The position numbers and the translations under genes are program-made. From contig NZ_BSSQ01000014.1 in assembly GCF_030161375.1 (NCBI RefSeq), forward strand, positions 62,001-126,000: DNA of 64,000 nt, written 5' to 3'. Of this stretch, positions 43,421-51,566 are shown in pieces. Within the stretch, counting starts at the first letter, position 1. Each line of letters opens with the position of its first letter. The notes below the pieces were generated by a model, which searched no databases, was not told the DNA's origin, and worked only from the letters and a program-made list of their open reading frames with translations. The stretch comes from Paenibacillus glycanilyticus. Lineage in GTDB: Bacteria; Bacillota; Bacilli; Paenibacillales; Paenibacillaceae.

Positions 43421-44022
43421 CACTGCTCGATATGCTCCCTCCTGAATCGAATAATAAGTCCCATAATAAAATCAACCAAGAAATGGGCTACAATAGGAGC
43501 CCATAACGAACCGGACTCGATATAAATCCAACCTAACCCGTAACTGATGGAGAAAACAAGACCCGTAGGAATCCAATGCTTCAAGTAACGGACATGAATG
43601 GCCGCAAAAATAATGCTTGTCCAATAAGGACCAAAGGAATGCTGTACCGCGCCGCGGAACAAGATCTCTTCGCATACGGCAACAACGAAGGAAATGACGG
43701 CAATATGCCATACCGGCCGATTTTTGAAAATGCGCTCATTAATCCCGCCGTCATCCGTCGCCTCTTCAGGAACCCACCTGGAAATTAACAGATCTACTAT
43801 AATAACCGCGGCCGCCAAGCCGAGTCCCCACCATAAAAAAGTAAGGCTTTTCGGAAATTGCAATAATAGAAATGGATTAGAACGCTGAAATAATGCCCAT
43901 ATCAAACCGATAATAATAGTAATCGCTTGCGTGACGTACAAATTGACGAGCAGCATGCGGTCGTCGAGCTCGTCGACGGATAACTGGCGCACGCGAATGT
44001 TACGGAGATCGAATTTTTTCAT
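43420..44022 (-). CDS. CPBP family intramembrane metalloprotease
   Basis: A membrane protein of about 200 residues from ATG 44022 (start MKKFDLRN); an ATG at 44049 with AAGGA close by would add nine residues. It has about six hydrophobic segments and the Abi/CAAX-protease motifs CEEILFRG, FAAIHVRYL and VAHFLVDF. B. subtilis ypbD, in the same neighbourhood, is of this family. Substrates are unknown. Confidence 0.88.
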   Translation of the reverse strand: MKKFDLRNIRVRQLSVDELDDRMLLVNLYVTQAITIIIGLIWALFQRSNPFLLLQFPKSLTFLWWGLGLAAAVIIVDLLISRWVPEEATDDGGINERIFKNRPVWHIAVISFVVAVCEEILFRGAVQHSFGPYWTSIIFAAIHVRYLKHWIPTGLVFSISYGLGWIYIESGSLWAPIVAHFLVDFIMGLIIRFRREHIEQ

Positions 44023-44129
44023 AGCTTCCCGCCTGTCTAAGTAGGTCATATTTCCTTTTATGATCATTTCACCTATACTGATAGGGCACAAAATGACGGC
44101 ACAATCTAATACATAGAAGGAGATTTGTG

Positions 44130-45035
44130 ATGGAGAAACGTTTACCTCGTTCCGCAATGATATTTAGTTTGGGGTTTGTCTTTATGCTCGTCTGCGCGGT
44201 TGGCGCATTCTTCTACGGCGTAAAGATCGGGACGTCCAAAACGGAAACCAAATACGAAATGAAAGAATTAAAGTCTGCGTCCGCAGAAAACAACAGACCT
44301 TATCAGCAACAGGATCTTGTCTCATTTTATCATACCGTATTTTTGCCTTACCGTGAATTTCAATCTAAGTGGGACGATGCTGTCAGCGGATTTGAATTAA
44401 GCGACGGCGGCAGTGCCTCCTCTATTCTAAAGGATCTGGCAAACCTGGCTCATGCGAAAAAATCCGAAGCGGCATCCGTTGATCTGCAACAATCCCCGCT
44501 CCTAGGCGAAGCTCAGAACGATTATATTCGAAGCCTCGGGCAATTCGAGCAGGCTGCAAAGGCTGCAGCGGCTCAAGCGAAATCAACATCCGGCTCCGAA
44601 CTTACTGGCAAGATCAAGCAGCTTGATTCTTACCGGCTAGCCGTTAGCCAATCTTTAGCCGCCCAACAGTCTTACTATACCGCTATGATGAAATGGGGGG
44701 CGACCGTTGATCCAAACATCCCTACCGATTATGCAATGCCAAAAGTTATTGAAGTGAAGAAATGGACAAGCCTGCCTCTCATCGTCAAAAACAAATTAAT
44801 GGCCGACCAATTGGCTTCAAGAGAACAGCTTACCGTATTTTATCCGCAGGATCTGACGAGCCGAATCGACAAATTCATTTCGTCCGGCCAGCAAGCTAAG
44901 CTGAACCTCACGACCATATCTGCCATTGCCGAGCTTCTAATGGATACGGAAGCGGTTCGCAGCGGCGACTTTGCGGACAATCACACGACGCTGTACAAGC
45001 AGGATCTCCTGCCGCAGCTCCCCTTCTTCTCTTAA
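44130..45035 (+). CDS. Hypothetical membrane-anchored protein
   Basis: ATG at 44130 with AAGGAG 7 bases upstream gives 301 residues. Residues 10-32 are hydrophobic (SLGFVFMLVCAVGAFFYGV), an uncleaved anchor. The rest is predicted extracellular, Ala/Ser/Gln-rich and mostly helical. No family is recognised. It is divergent from the CPBP protease gene. Confidence 0.75.
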   Translation: MEKRLPRSAMIFSLGFVFMLVCAVGAFFYGVKIGTSKTETKYEMKELKSASAENNRPYQQQDLVSFYHTVFLPYREFQSKWDDAVSGFELSDGGSASSILKDLANLAHAKKSEAASVDLQQSPLLGEAQNDYIRSLGQFEQAAKAAAAQAKSTSGSELTGKIKQLDSYRLAVSQSLAAQQSYYTAMMKWGATVDPNIPTDYAMPKVIEVKKWTSLPLIVKNKLMADQLASREQLTVFYPQDLTSRIDKFISSGQQAKLNLTTISAIAELLMDTEAVRSGDFADNHTTLYKQDLLPQLPFFS

Positions 45036-45044
45036 TACCCCTCA

Positions 45045-45371
45045 TTAATCATATTGAAATCCCTGTAACGAGGCTATAGCAGCCATTCCTCCGGTCACAT
45101 TATGGAGACTGCTATAGCCTTGTTCTGCTAAATAATTGCAAACGGCCACACTACGCACGCCATGCGCGCATACTATATATAACGGTTTGTCGTCCGAAAT
45201 GGTTCCGAGACTATAAGGTATCGTATTCATAGGGATCAAACGCGACGTTTCCAAATGATAGTAATCCCATTCAAAACTTTCGCGCACGTCTATGACCTGC
45301 TCCGGCTCGATCTTGCCGCCAGCAAGCAGCTCCAGCAACTTTTCCGGCTCCAATTCTTTCCACTCACTCAT
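45045..45371 (-). CDS. Rhodanese-like domain protein
   Basis: A 108-residue single-domain sulfurtransferase fold. VIDVRESFEWDYYHL near residue 27 and the active-site loop VCAHGVRSVAVCNYL, with the catalytic Cys near residue 68, are typical, as is the final NVTGGMAA. It may carry persulfide sulfur; the partner is unknown. It converges on the plus-strand gene before it with a 9-base gap. Confidence 0.9.
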   Translation of the reverse strand: MSEWKELEPEKLLELLAGGKIEPEQVIDVRESFEWDYYHLETSRLIPMNTIPYSLGTISDDKPLYIVCAHGVRSVAVCNYLAEQGYSSLHNVTGGMAAIASLQGFQYD

Positions 45372-45455
45372 TCCCGGCTCTCCCCTGACCTACTATTATC
45401 TTCTTGTAATGCTTTGAATCATAACGAAAATTTCACATTTGATCAAGTTTATACA

Positions 45456-45483
45456 TTGCATTTGTCCACTACCTTGCTATAAA
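45456..45483 (+). promoter_or_regulatory. Extended -10 promoter of serA
   Basis: TGCTATAAA (extended -10; TATAAA at 45478-45483) with a weak TTGCAT -35 sixteen bases upstream. It predicts a 250-nt leader before serA. Confidence 0.55.
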
Positions 45484-45576
45484 ATAAGAACGGTTGTCCA
45501 ACTAACATCAGACGTGACTTTTTTCACAAATGAAGGACAAATACCATTTTACGTTTGCCGCTTTCAAGACGAATTT

Positions 45577-45620
45577 CTCGTCCGGACGCTCACGTTTTAG
45601 GTGCCGGGACGAGGTTTTTT
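45577..45620 (+). terminator. Terminator inside the serA leader (candidate attenuator)
   Basis: CTCGTCC (45577-45583) pairs with GGACGAG (45607-45613), with GG/CC inside, followed by TTTTTT. It is on the plus strand between the promoter and serA, so it should control read-through. Confidence 0.7.
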
Positions 45621-45654
45621 GTTTTAGCAACCATCTATTGAATATTAAATGGAC

Positions 45655-45712
45655 GTGAAGTGCCGACATAATGGGCAGAGCGCTTGTTTTGCCCCCTATG
45701 TCGGCACTTCAC
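45655..45712 (+). promoter_or_regulatory. 16-bp hairpin just upstream of the serA ribosome site
   Basis: A perfect 16-bp inverted repeat, GTGAAGTGCCGACATA (45655-45670) and its complement (45697-45712), with GGGCA/TGCCC inside the loop. It ends 10 bases before TAGGAGG. The tract after it is AAAAATTTT, not a proper terminator, so a protein- or ligand-dependent RNA element is possible. Confidence 0.6.
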
Positions 45713-45737
45713 AAAAATTTTAGGAGGCAATCTACAT

Positions 45738-47330
45738 ATGTTTAAAGTGTTAGTATCGGATCCCATCAGCGATCTGGGCATCCAACAGCTTGTAGACGCA
45801 GAAGATGTAGCAGTCGACAAAAAGCCTGGACTAAGCGAAGACGAATTGGTGAGCATTATTGGTGAATACGACGCCTTGCTCGTGCGCAGCCAAACACGCG
45901 TTACACCTCGCATCATGGAAGCAGGCAAGCAGCTCAAAGTTGTTGGCCGTGCCGGCGTAGGCGTAGACAATATCGATCTTGAAGCAGCAACACAACGCGG
46001 TATCATCGTTATCAATGCACCAGACGGCAATACGATTACAACATGCGAGCATACTTTCGCGATGATGATGGCCGTTGCGCGCCACATCCCGCAAGCTTAC
46101 CTGAAAACCGTTAACGGCGTTTGGGACCGTAAATCGTTCCTTGGCGTAGAGCTTCGCAACAAAACGCTTGGCGTACTTGGCATGGGCCGGATCGGCAGCG
46201 AAGTAGCAAAACGCGCAAAAGCATTTGGCATGGACATTATGGGTTATGACCCGTTCATGACGGAAGAACGCGCAGAAAAGCTTGGCGTTAAGCTGGCATC
46301 TGTCGATGAAATCATCCGCCATGCGGACTTTATGACTGTTCATACTCCGCTGACTCCGGAAACTCGCCATATGATCGGCAAAAAGCAATTCGAAGTTATG
46401 AAGCCTGGCATGCGCATTGTCAACTGTGCGCGCGGCGGCATCATCGACGAGCTTGCTCTTGTTGAAGCCATTGACGCAGGTATCGTAGCTGGCGCGGCAT
46501 TTGACGTATTTGAGGTTGAACCTCCACAAGAGGATCATCCGTTCCTAACGCATCCAAAAATCATCGTAACACCGCATCTTGGCGCTTCCACGGTTGAAGC
46601 ACAAGAAAACGTTGCGATCGACGTATCGGAACAAGTGCTGCACATTCTTCGCAACGAGCCTTTCAGCAATGCGGTTAACATGCCTCCTATTCCTGCTAAC
46701 CTGCAAAGCAAGCTGCAGCCATACTACGCGCTGGGCGAAAAACTAGGCAGCCTGGTTGCGCAAATTACGGAAGGCGCCGTTCAAGAAATTACGGTTCGAT
46801 ACTCCGGCGAGCTTGCAGAGGTTGATACTCAGCCGCTGACTCGTTACATTGTAAAAGGCGTATTGTCCCATCATCTTGGTTCCGACCAAGTGAACGTCGT
46901 GAACTCGATGCATTTGGCAAAAGTACGCGACCTGAACATCGTTCAGCAAAAATCGCAAACGTCCAAAGACTTCACGAACCTGGTTACGGTCTCCCTTCGC
47001 ACTAAGCAAGAAGAGCGTATCGTAGCAGGCACCCTGCTGACAGGTTACGGCGAACGCGTTGTTCAAATCGACAAGTTCCCTGTAGACGTGACGCCGGAAG
47101 GCAACCTGATCCTCATCTCGCATAACGACAAACCGGGCATCATCGGCCGCGTGGGTACGCTCCTTGGCAACAACGACGTAAACATCGCAACGATGCAAGT
47201 AGGCCGTCAGCTCGTTGGCGGTTCCGCGATTATGGTTCTGACGGTCGACAAGAACGCGGGCAAAGACATTCTGGAGCAATTGACTAGTCTGTCCGACCTG
47301 AATACAGCAAAAGAAATTACTTTGTTCTAA
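45738..47330 (+). CDS. serA: D-3-phosphoglycerate dehydrogenase
   Basis: SerA oxidises 3-phosphoglycerate, the first step of serine synthesis. ATG at 45738 after AGGAGG gives 530 residues, the long form. GRAGVGVDNID near residue 75, the NAD loop GMGRIGSEVAKRAKAFG near 150, the catalytic HLGAST near 280, an intervening domain (about 315-450) and a C-terminal ACT domain ending QVGRQLVGGSAIMVLTVD are all visible. The ACT domain suggests serine feedback. The leader carries a terminator and a long hairpin. Confidence 0.97.
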   Translation: MFKVLVSDPISDLGIQQLVDAEDVAVDKKPGLSEDELVSIIGEYDALLVRSQTRVTPRIMEAGKQLKVVGRAGVGVDNIDLEAATQRGIIVINAPDGNTITTCEHTFAMMMAVARHIPQAYLKTVNGVWDRKSFLGVELRNKTLGVLGMGRIGSEVAKRAKAFGMDIMGYDPFMTEERAEKLGVKLASVDEIIRHADFMTVHTPLTPETRHMIGKKQFEVMKPGMRIVNCARGGIIDELALVEAIDAGIVAGAAFDVFEVEPPQEDHPFLTHPKIIVTPHLGASTVEAQENVAIDVSEQVLHILRNEPFSNAVNMPPIPANLQSKLQPYYALGEKLGSLVAQITEGAVQEITVRYSGELAEVDTQPLTRYIVKGVLSHHLGSDQVNVVNSMHLAKVRDLNIVQQKSQTSKDFTNLVTVSLRTKQEERIVAGTLLTGYGERVVQIDKFPVDVTPEGNLILISHNDKPGIIGRVGTLLGNNDVNIATMQVGRQLVGGSAIMVLTVDKNAGKDILEQLTSLSDLNTAKEITLF

Positions 47331-47338
47331 ATAAAAGA

Positions 47339-47375
47339 AACGCCGATCATCGCGAGATGCTCGGCGTTTTTCTTT
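47339..47375 (+). terminator. Intrinsic terminator after serA
   Basis: AACGCCGA pairs with TCGGCGTT, followed by TTTTCTTTCT on the plus strand, 8 bases after the stop. Confidence 0.85.
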
Positions 47376-47471
47376 CTCTATAGGAGCCCATTTTAATTTA
47401 GCGGGGTATTGCGCAGTAAAAGACCCAAACTTACGGATTACCGCTCTCATAAACTAATGATGTGCATCTCG

Positions 47472-47498
47472 AGACCTTCCTGCCCGAAGGTCTTTTTT
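47472..47498 (+). terminator. Second plus-strand terminator downstream of serA
   Basis: AGACCTTC-ctgccc-GAAGGTCT followed by TTTTTT on the plus strand. The 95 bases between this and the serA terminator contain GCGGGGTA/TACCGC pairing, so this may end a separate short RNA or back up the first terminator. Confidence 0.75.
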
Positions 47499-47524
47499 GC
47501 ATTTATTCTCCAACATCTCATCAC

Positions 47525-48193
47525 TCACTTTGGTACAAATAACGTTTTTATATGCGATAGAGGATACATTCCATTGTTCCCGCTTGCGTCGGTTAAGTCA
47601 ACGATCCCGCTTCCCACAGCGTTAATAATGCCGATCTGCTCGGACGCGCTTCCGAAGTTAATGACAACCTTATTCCCCGATTCAAATGTGAACAGATCTT
47701 CAAATTTATTTACGCTTTCCAGATCTTTTGACATAGGAGTACGAACCGTTTCTGCGCTTTGGCCAAAAGGCATATAGTGGCTGGAGTATGGGATCAACCA
47801 TTTCAAATGATTAAGGGACACAAATATTGTACGGTATACCGGTGATTGCAGAATGAGATAATCCGATTTGATCTCGCGTAAATAACCAGAGACCGGTTTG
47901 TGGCTGGATACGGAAATATCTACGAATAGATCGATTGCTTTTTGCAGCATCAGCCCTAATGGCTCCTCCTGTTCCATAAAGGAAATTCCATGGCTGTGGC
48001 TGTAATCTTCTTGGTTCGCTTTTGCATCCAATGTTACCCTATGAACATGGGACATCGGAATGTAGTAGTACTTTTGCTCGCGAAGAAGCACCACTAAGTC
48101 TATTCCGGCTGCAATTAACAAGCCATGCACTGGCGTTGTACCGGAAATCTCTACAATCACATTTTTGGAATAATAAGAAGCAAACTCGTTCAA
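47525..48193 (-). CDS. Protein with three similar beta-rich repeats, unknown function
   Basis: A TTG start at 48193 follows GGGAGG at 7-nt spacing; no ATG is near. The 222 residues contain three related units of the form GxL..[IV]..(D)..[LV].......Y[IV]P[LM]xH[IVL]: HGLLIAAGIDLVVLL with IPMSHVHRV, GYLREIKSDYLILQ with VSLNHLKWL, and GIINAVGSGIVDL with YPLSHIKTL. The pattern resembles the DUF2642/spore-coat Sm-like fold, but this is my reading only. It stands alone on the minus strand. Confidence 0.65.
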   Translation of the reverse strand: MNEFASYYSKNVIVEISGTTPVHGLLIAAGIDLVVLLREQKYYYIPMSHVHRVTLDAKANQEDYSHSHGISFMEQEEPLGLMLQKAIDLFVDISVSSHKPVSGYLREIKSDYLILQSPVYRTIFVSLNHLKWLIPYSSHYMPFGQSAETVRTPMSKDLESVNKFEDLFTFESGNKVVINFGSASEQIGIINAVGSGIVDLTDASGNNGMYPLSHIKTLFVPK

Positions 48194-48233
48194 ATCAAAT
48201 CCTCCCTCTATTATCCTTTCTTAGGATCTGGAA

Positions 48234-49565
48234 TCAGAACAACCACGATACCCAGTAACTTAAGATGATTAACGTTACGATAACGGTAATGGGAATAACG
48301 ATAATCGTCACCTTCAAATATTGGCCCCAGCTTATTTTCACGCCGCCTTTTCGGAGAATGTGCATCCACATGATTGTGGCAAGCGTTCCTATCGGTAGCA
48401 AAAGCGAGCCCATGTCGCTGCCGATTACACTCGCAAGGTAGGAGATTTTTAACGTAATCGGATCCAGTCCCATATTGGTTAACGTCAATGTCCCCACCAT
48501 TAATGCAGGGTGATTGTTGAACAGATTGGACAAGACGCTAAGCAGCAGCCCCATCAGAACGCTAGCGTGCAATAAACTGCCGGCTACAAGCGGCTGCAAG
48601 AAATGAATAAGCCATTCCGTAAGCCCTAGATTCCGAAGGCCATAAATGATCACGTACATCCCAAAGGCAAAGATAAGGATATACCACGGGGTTTTCTTAA
48701 TCATGTCTAATGGAGGTATCTTCAAATAAATCCAACGCCAGGCAAGCAAACAAGCAGAACCTATTACCGCCATCAAAGAAACGGGGAAATGGATATAGGA
48801 TGCTAGAAATAAACTTACGCGTACGCAGAAAACGAAAATGAGGACATTGCGCATAAATTTATTGCTTCTTACTGCCGTTGTTTCTCCTTTAAGCGGGTGT
48901 CCGCCAGGCGTCAATCCCCATGACGGGACTGGTGGCAGCCTTTTGGGCAAAGTACGGTAGAACAGGAAAAACAGTAGAACGGATAGCAGCACAAGCCCGA
49001 GAGATGCGGGAACAAACATCATAGCCGTGTGCATATAGAGGTCCATGTGCACGATTTTGAGAGCTATCAGATTGACGATGTTGCTGACGCCGATGGGAGC
49101 GCTGGAAGCTGTTGCAATGAGCGCGCCAGAGAGGAGGTAAGGAATTTGCTGATGATTTTTAAGGCGCATGCTTTTGAGAAGCATCATTAAGATTGGCGTT
49201 GTAATTAGAATACTGCCATCGTTGTTTACAAATAGAGTCATAAGAAAACAAAATAAATTGGTCAGCCAGAATAATCGTATGCCCGAGCCTCTTGCTTTTC
49301 TAACTAATAGTTCAGCTGCCCATTGAAAAAATCCGAAGCTTTCTAATACGATTGCCATTACAATCGTTGCGATAATCGTAATAGCCGCACCGCTAATCGT
49401 CTCCGTTATAGATCCCAAGTCGGCAAATGTAACGGTGCCGGTTAGCAGGACGATGCATGCACCTATGGATGCGGGTATCGCTTCATTGACGTTTGGTTTC
49501 CAGAACATGAATCCAATCGTAAGGAAAAAAGTACAGATGGTGATTATAGCCATTAAATCATGCAC
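48234..49565 (-). CDS. ArsB/NhaD-type ion permease
   Basis: A 443-residue membrane protein with about twelve hydrophobic segments. The ion transporter superfamily marks are NNDGSILITTPI near residue 115, SSAPIGVSNIVNLI near 155 and the second-half SNLFNNHPALMVGT near 345. This is the ArsB/CitM/NhaD layout. No arsR or arsC is nearby, so arsenite export is only one option; sodium or an organic anion is possible. GTG at 49565 sits 9 bases after GAGAGG; ATG at 49553 is the alternative. Confidence 0.82.
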   Translation of the reverse strand: MHDLMAIITICTFFLTIGFMFWKPNVNEAIPASIGACIVLLTGTVTFADLGSITETISGAAITIIATIVMAIVLESFGFFQWAAELLVRKARGSGIRLFWLTNLFCFLMTLFVNNDGSILITTPILMMLLKSMRLKNHQQIPYLLSGALIATASSAPIGVSNIVNLIALKIVHMDLYMHTAMMFVPASLGLVLLSVLLFFLFYRTLPKRLPPVPSWGLTPGGHPLKGETTAVRSNKFMRNVLIFVFCVRVSLFLASYIHFPVSLMAVIGSACLLAWRWIYLKIPPLDMIKKTPWYILIFAFGMYVIIYGLRNLGLTEWLIHFLQPLVAGSLLHASVLMGLLLSVLSNLFNNHPALMVGTLTLTNMGLDPITLKISYLASVIGSDMGSLLLPIGTLATIMWMHILRKGGVKISWGQYLKVTIIVIPITVIVTLIILSYWVSWLF

Positions 49566-49581
49566 GTGTTCTAACCTCTCT

Positions 49582-49644
49582 TCATGATGAACTTTCGAAG
49601 CTTTCTTCCAAATGAAGCAGAATTGTAAATTCAGCTATTTTCAT
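49582..49644 (-). CDS. Candidate 20-aa upstream peptide of the ArsB-like gene
   Basis: ATG at 49644 with a strong AAGGAG site encodes MKIAEFTILLHLEESFESSS and stops 17 bases before the permease start. The ribosome site is better than that of the permease, so a leader or coupling peptide is plausible. It is too short to judge by composition. Confidence 0.35.
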   Translation of the reverse strand: MKIAEFTILLHLEESFESSS

Positions 49645-49847
49645 AGATTCACTCCTTTCCAACTACCTGAAATGTTCAGCAATGTACTGTATTTATATGT
49701 GCATGACAAATGGCTCGTACTGGTCAATAACCCTAACTCTATGAAAACCATCTCGTGTCAGCCATTGATAGATATCCCTTAGTGATAGTTAGAGGGGAGC
49801 AAAATAATTTCCGCGTTTGCCCCTTATAAGCACAACAGACACAACGC

Positions 49848-49878
49848 AAAAAAGCCAAACATCATGAGATGTTCGGCT
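49848..49878 (-). terminator. Intrinsic terminator after the 49898 lipoprotein gene
   Basis: An 11-bp stem AGCCGAACATC/GATGTTTGGCT (one G-T pair) is followed by six T on the minus strand. Confidence 0.8.
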
Positions 49879-49897
49879 CTTATTTAAGCAAGACTAT

Positions 49898-50503
49898 TTA
49901 TTTATTCACGATAAATTTAATTTGCGTATTTAACCGGTATTTATCGCTTTCTTGATTATTTCCCGAGTCCCCTGTGTAAATCATAAAATCTGCCATGCCG
50001 GAAACGACGTACTCCCCTGAAGGCATCGTCCCCTTCCTACTCGCTTCCGTGAAAGCTTTCATGAAATCCACGTATTCCTTCGGATCTTGCGTTTCGTCGT
50101 AACCTCCGCCCCCTCTATAGAACTCCTTGAGGGGTACTCCTTTTTTTAAGGTTGTCACAATGAAAGGTTCATTCATCATGTACCCGATCTCATACCCTCT
50201 AGTCTCTTCTATCATAGGAAAATAAAACGGAGACGCAGAATGGGCGATTTGAATCTCATCTTGATCGCCAACATACTCTAATTCTGCATACAGGTTCACC
50301 TTCTCATCGCTCTCGTAAGCCTTCTTGTCCGACACGAGCCGGTACACGAAGTCGCCTTCTGTTACCTCGGCTTGTGCCGCAATGTCCTTGTTGGAAGTTG
50401 CAGGCTCAGGTTTCTCGCTTGAAGGCTCCGCATTCTTAGCCTCTCCACAGCCAGCCGCCGCCAAGGTTAGAACAACCATAGCCAGAATCATAACTTTTCG
50501 CAT
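49898..50503 (-). CDS. Hypothetical lipoprotein
   Basis: A 201-residue exported protein with signal residues 4-18 and lipobox AAAGC (Cys19), then a Glu/Pro/Ser linker. The mature part contains FVYRLVSDKKAYESDEKVNLYAELEYVG, in part like an immunoglobulin-like beta domain, a glycine run YRGGGGYDE, and ends TQIKFIVNK. No family name is recognised. It has its own terminator. Confidence 0.75.
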   Translation of the reverse strand: MRKVMILAMVVLTLAAAGCGEAKNAEPSSEKPEPATSNKDIAAQAEVTEGDFVYRLVSDKKAYESDEKVNLYAELEYVGDQDEIQIAHSASPFYFPMIEETRGYEIGYMMNEPFIVTTLKKGVPLKEFYRGGGGYDETQDPKEYVDFMKAFTEASRKGTMPSGEYVVSGMADFMIYTGDSGNNQESDKYRLNTQIKFIVNK

Positions 50504-50547
50504 CTATTCCCCCCTTTCCCTACATTAAATTGACGTACCGATCCGCA

Positions 50548-51030
50548 CTAAAGTTTCGGCTTGATGAGACCTTTGCCAATCAGATTGGCAGATACGGGCT
50601 TCTTGCCAAGTTCCCTTGACCAGACCGAAAGCTGGCCGATATGATGGATTTCATGAGCAATGACATGGCGCATAATCTCGCCCCAAGAGTGACCGGTAAA
50701 CTTGCCGTCATTTTGCATGTCGTACAAAGGCAATGTTTCCATGCTCTCATCCCAGGACTGTACGAATTCTACGACTTCCTGCCGGAAGGAAGCATCAAGC
50801 TGCCGTACCTTCTCTAAACTTCTGTAACCATCAAAACTTTCCTGAAAATCAGGCTTCCCCTGCAAAGCGCGTATCCAGCTCCACTCCACGTCGGCGATAT
50901 GAAACAACGTATGTAATATTCCTCCAACCCCTCCGGTTCGGACTCTCAGCAGCTCTTCTACCGGTATATCTTCGCACCAGCGGTACCATTCTTCTCTGAC
51001 CAACCAGTTATATTGGAACATCGTTTTCAT
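50548..51030 (-). CDS. DinB family protein
   Basis: A 160-residue four-helix-bundle protein. Metal-ligand histidines are in LFHIADVEWSW near residue 43 and VIAHEIHHIGQLSVW near 128, the DinB/YfiT pattern. These proteins are probable metal-dependent thiol transferases or hydrolases, but most are uncharacterised. AGAAGGGGG precedes the ATG. Confidence 0.88.
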   Translation of the reverse strand: MKTMFQYNWLVREEWYRWCEDIPVEELLRVRTGGVGGILHTLFHIADVEWSWIRALQGKPDFQESFDGYRSLEKVRQLDASFRQEVVEFVQSWDESMETLPLYDMQNDGKFTGHSWGEIMRHVIAHEIHHIGQLSVWSRELGKKPVSANLIGKGLIKPKL

Positions 51031-51049
51031 GCTTGATACTAACCCCCTT

Positions 51050-51169
51050 CTAAAATAATCGAACTATAAAAGACAGAAAAGCTAAAATAAACGCGCTAAA
51101 CGGCAGTCCGAATACCACTACGACGAAAATAAACAATATAAGAAAAAAACAATTTTGAATTCTTTGCAT
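51050..51169 (-). CDS. Candidate 39-aa hydrophobic peptide
   Basis: My translation from ATG at 51169 gives 39 residues, starting MQRIQNCFFLILFIFVVVVF and ending SFIVRLF, nearly all hydrophobic. It could span the membrane once or form a hairpin. The ribosome site is moderate. It ends 19 bases before the DinB start. It may be a real small membrane protein or a chance frame in AT-rich DNA. Confidence 0.35.
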   Translation of the reverse strand: MQRIQNCFFLILFIFVVVVFGLPFSAFILAFLSFIVRLF

Positions 51170-51333
51170 ACCCTACTCACTTCTTTTCAACTATTTAGAG
51201 TATAACATCGCCTAGAGCAATGTGTTTTCCCTACTTTTATTATAGTTGTATTCTCTAACTCGATAAGTTCTAACATTTGTAGAACCTTGTTAACGGACAG
51301 ACCGGGCACAAGATTGTAGTAGTTTATAGATGC

Positions 51334-51385
51334 ACAACAGCGGCGAACCAAGACCATAAACATAATCTTAGTTTGCCGCTGTTGT
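51334..51385. repeat. 11-bp inverted repeat downstream of thrS
   Basis: ACAACAGCGGC (51334-51344) and GCCGCTGTTGT (51375-51385) with AAGA/TCTT inside. No T tract follows on either strand, so it is only a weak terminator candidate. Confidence 0.5.
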
Positions 51386-51398
51386 CATTTCATGCAAT

Positions 51399-51566
51399 TC
51401 AGTGAGCTGATCGAAGTTCTTCCTTTAACTGAGCGATGAATAATTCCAAGCTCATAGCCCCAAGGTCACCTTCGCCCCGTTTGCGGATTGAGACGTTCCG
51501 GTCTTCTTTTTCACTTTCGCCGAGCACAAGCATATAAGGTGTCTTCTCCAGTTGCGCTTCACGAAT
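51399..51566 (-). pseudogene. thrS: Out-of-frame 3' end of thrS
   Basis: If one base is removed from the A5 run (minus strand, 51566-51570), the thrS frame continues for 55 more residues: IREAQLEKTPYMLVLGESEK, then VSIRKRGEGDLGAMSL and LKEELRSAH, stop at 51399. This is the expected end of the ThrRS anticodon-binding domain. In the sequence as given it is separated from the main frame. Confidence 0.85.

Noticed and set aside
51334..51385. Inverted repeat as a thrS terminator
   Set aside because: Strong stem but no T tract on either strand; kept only as a repeat.
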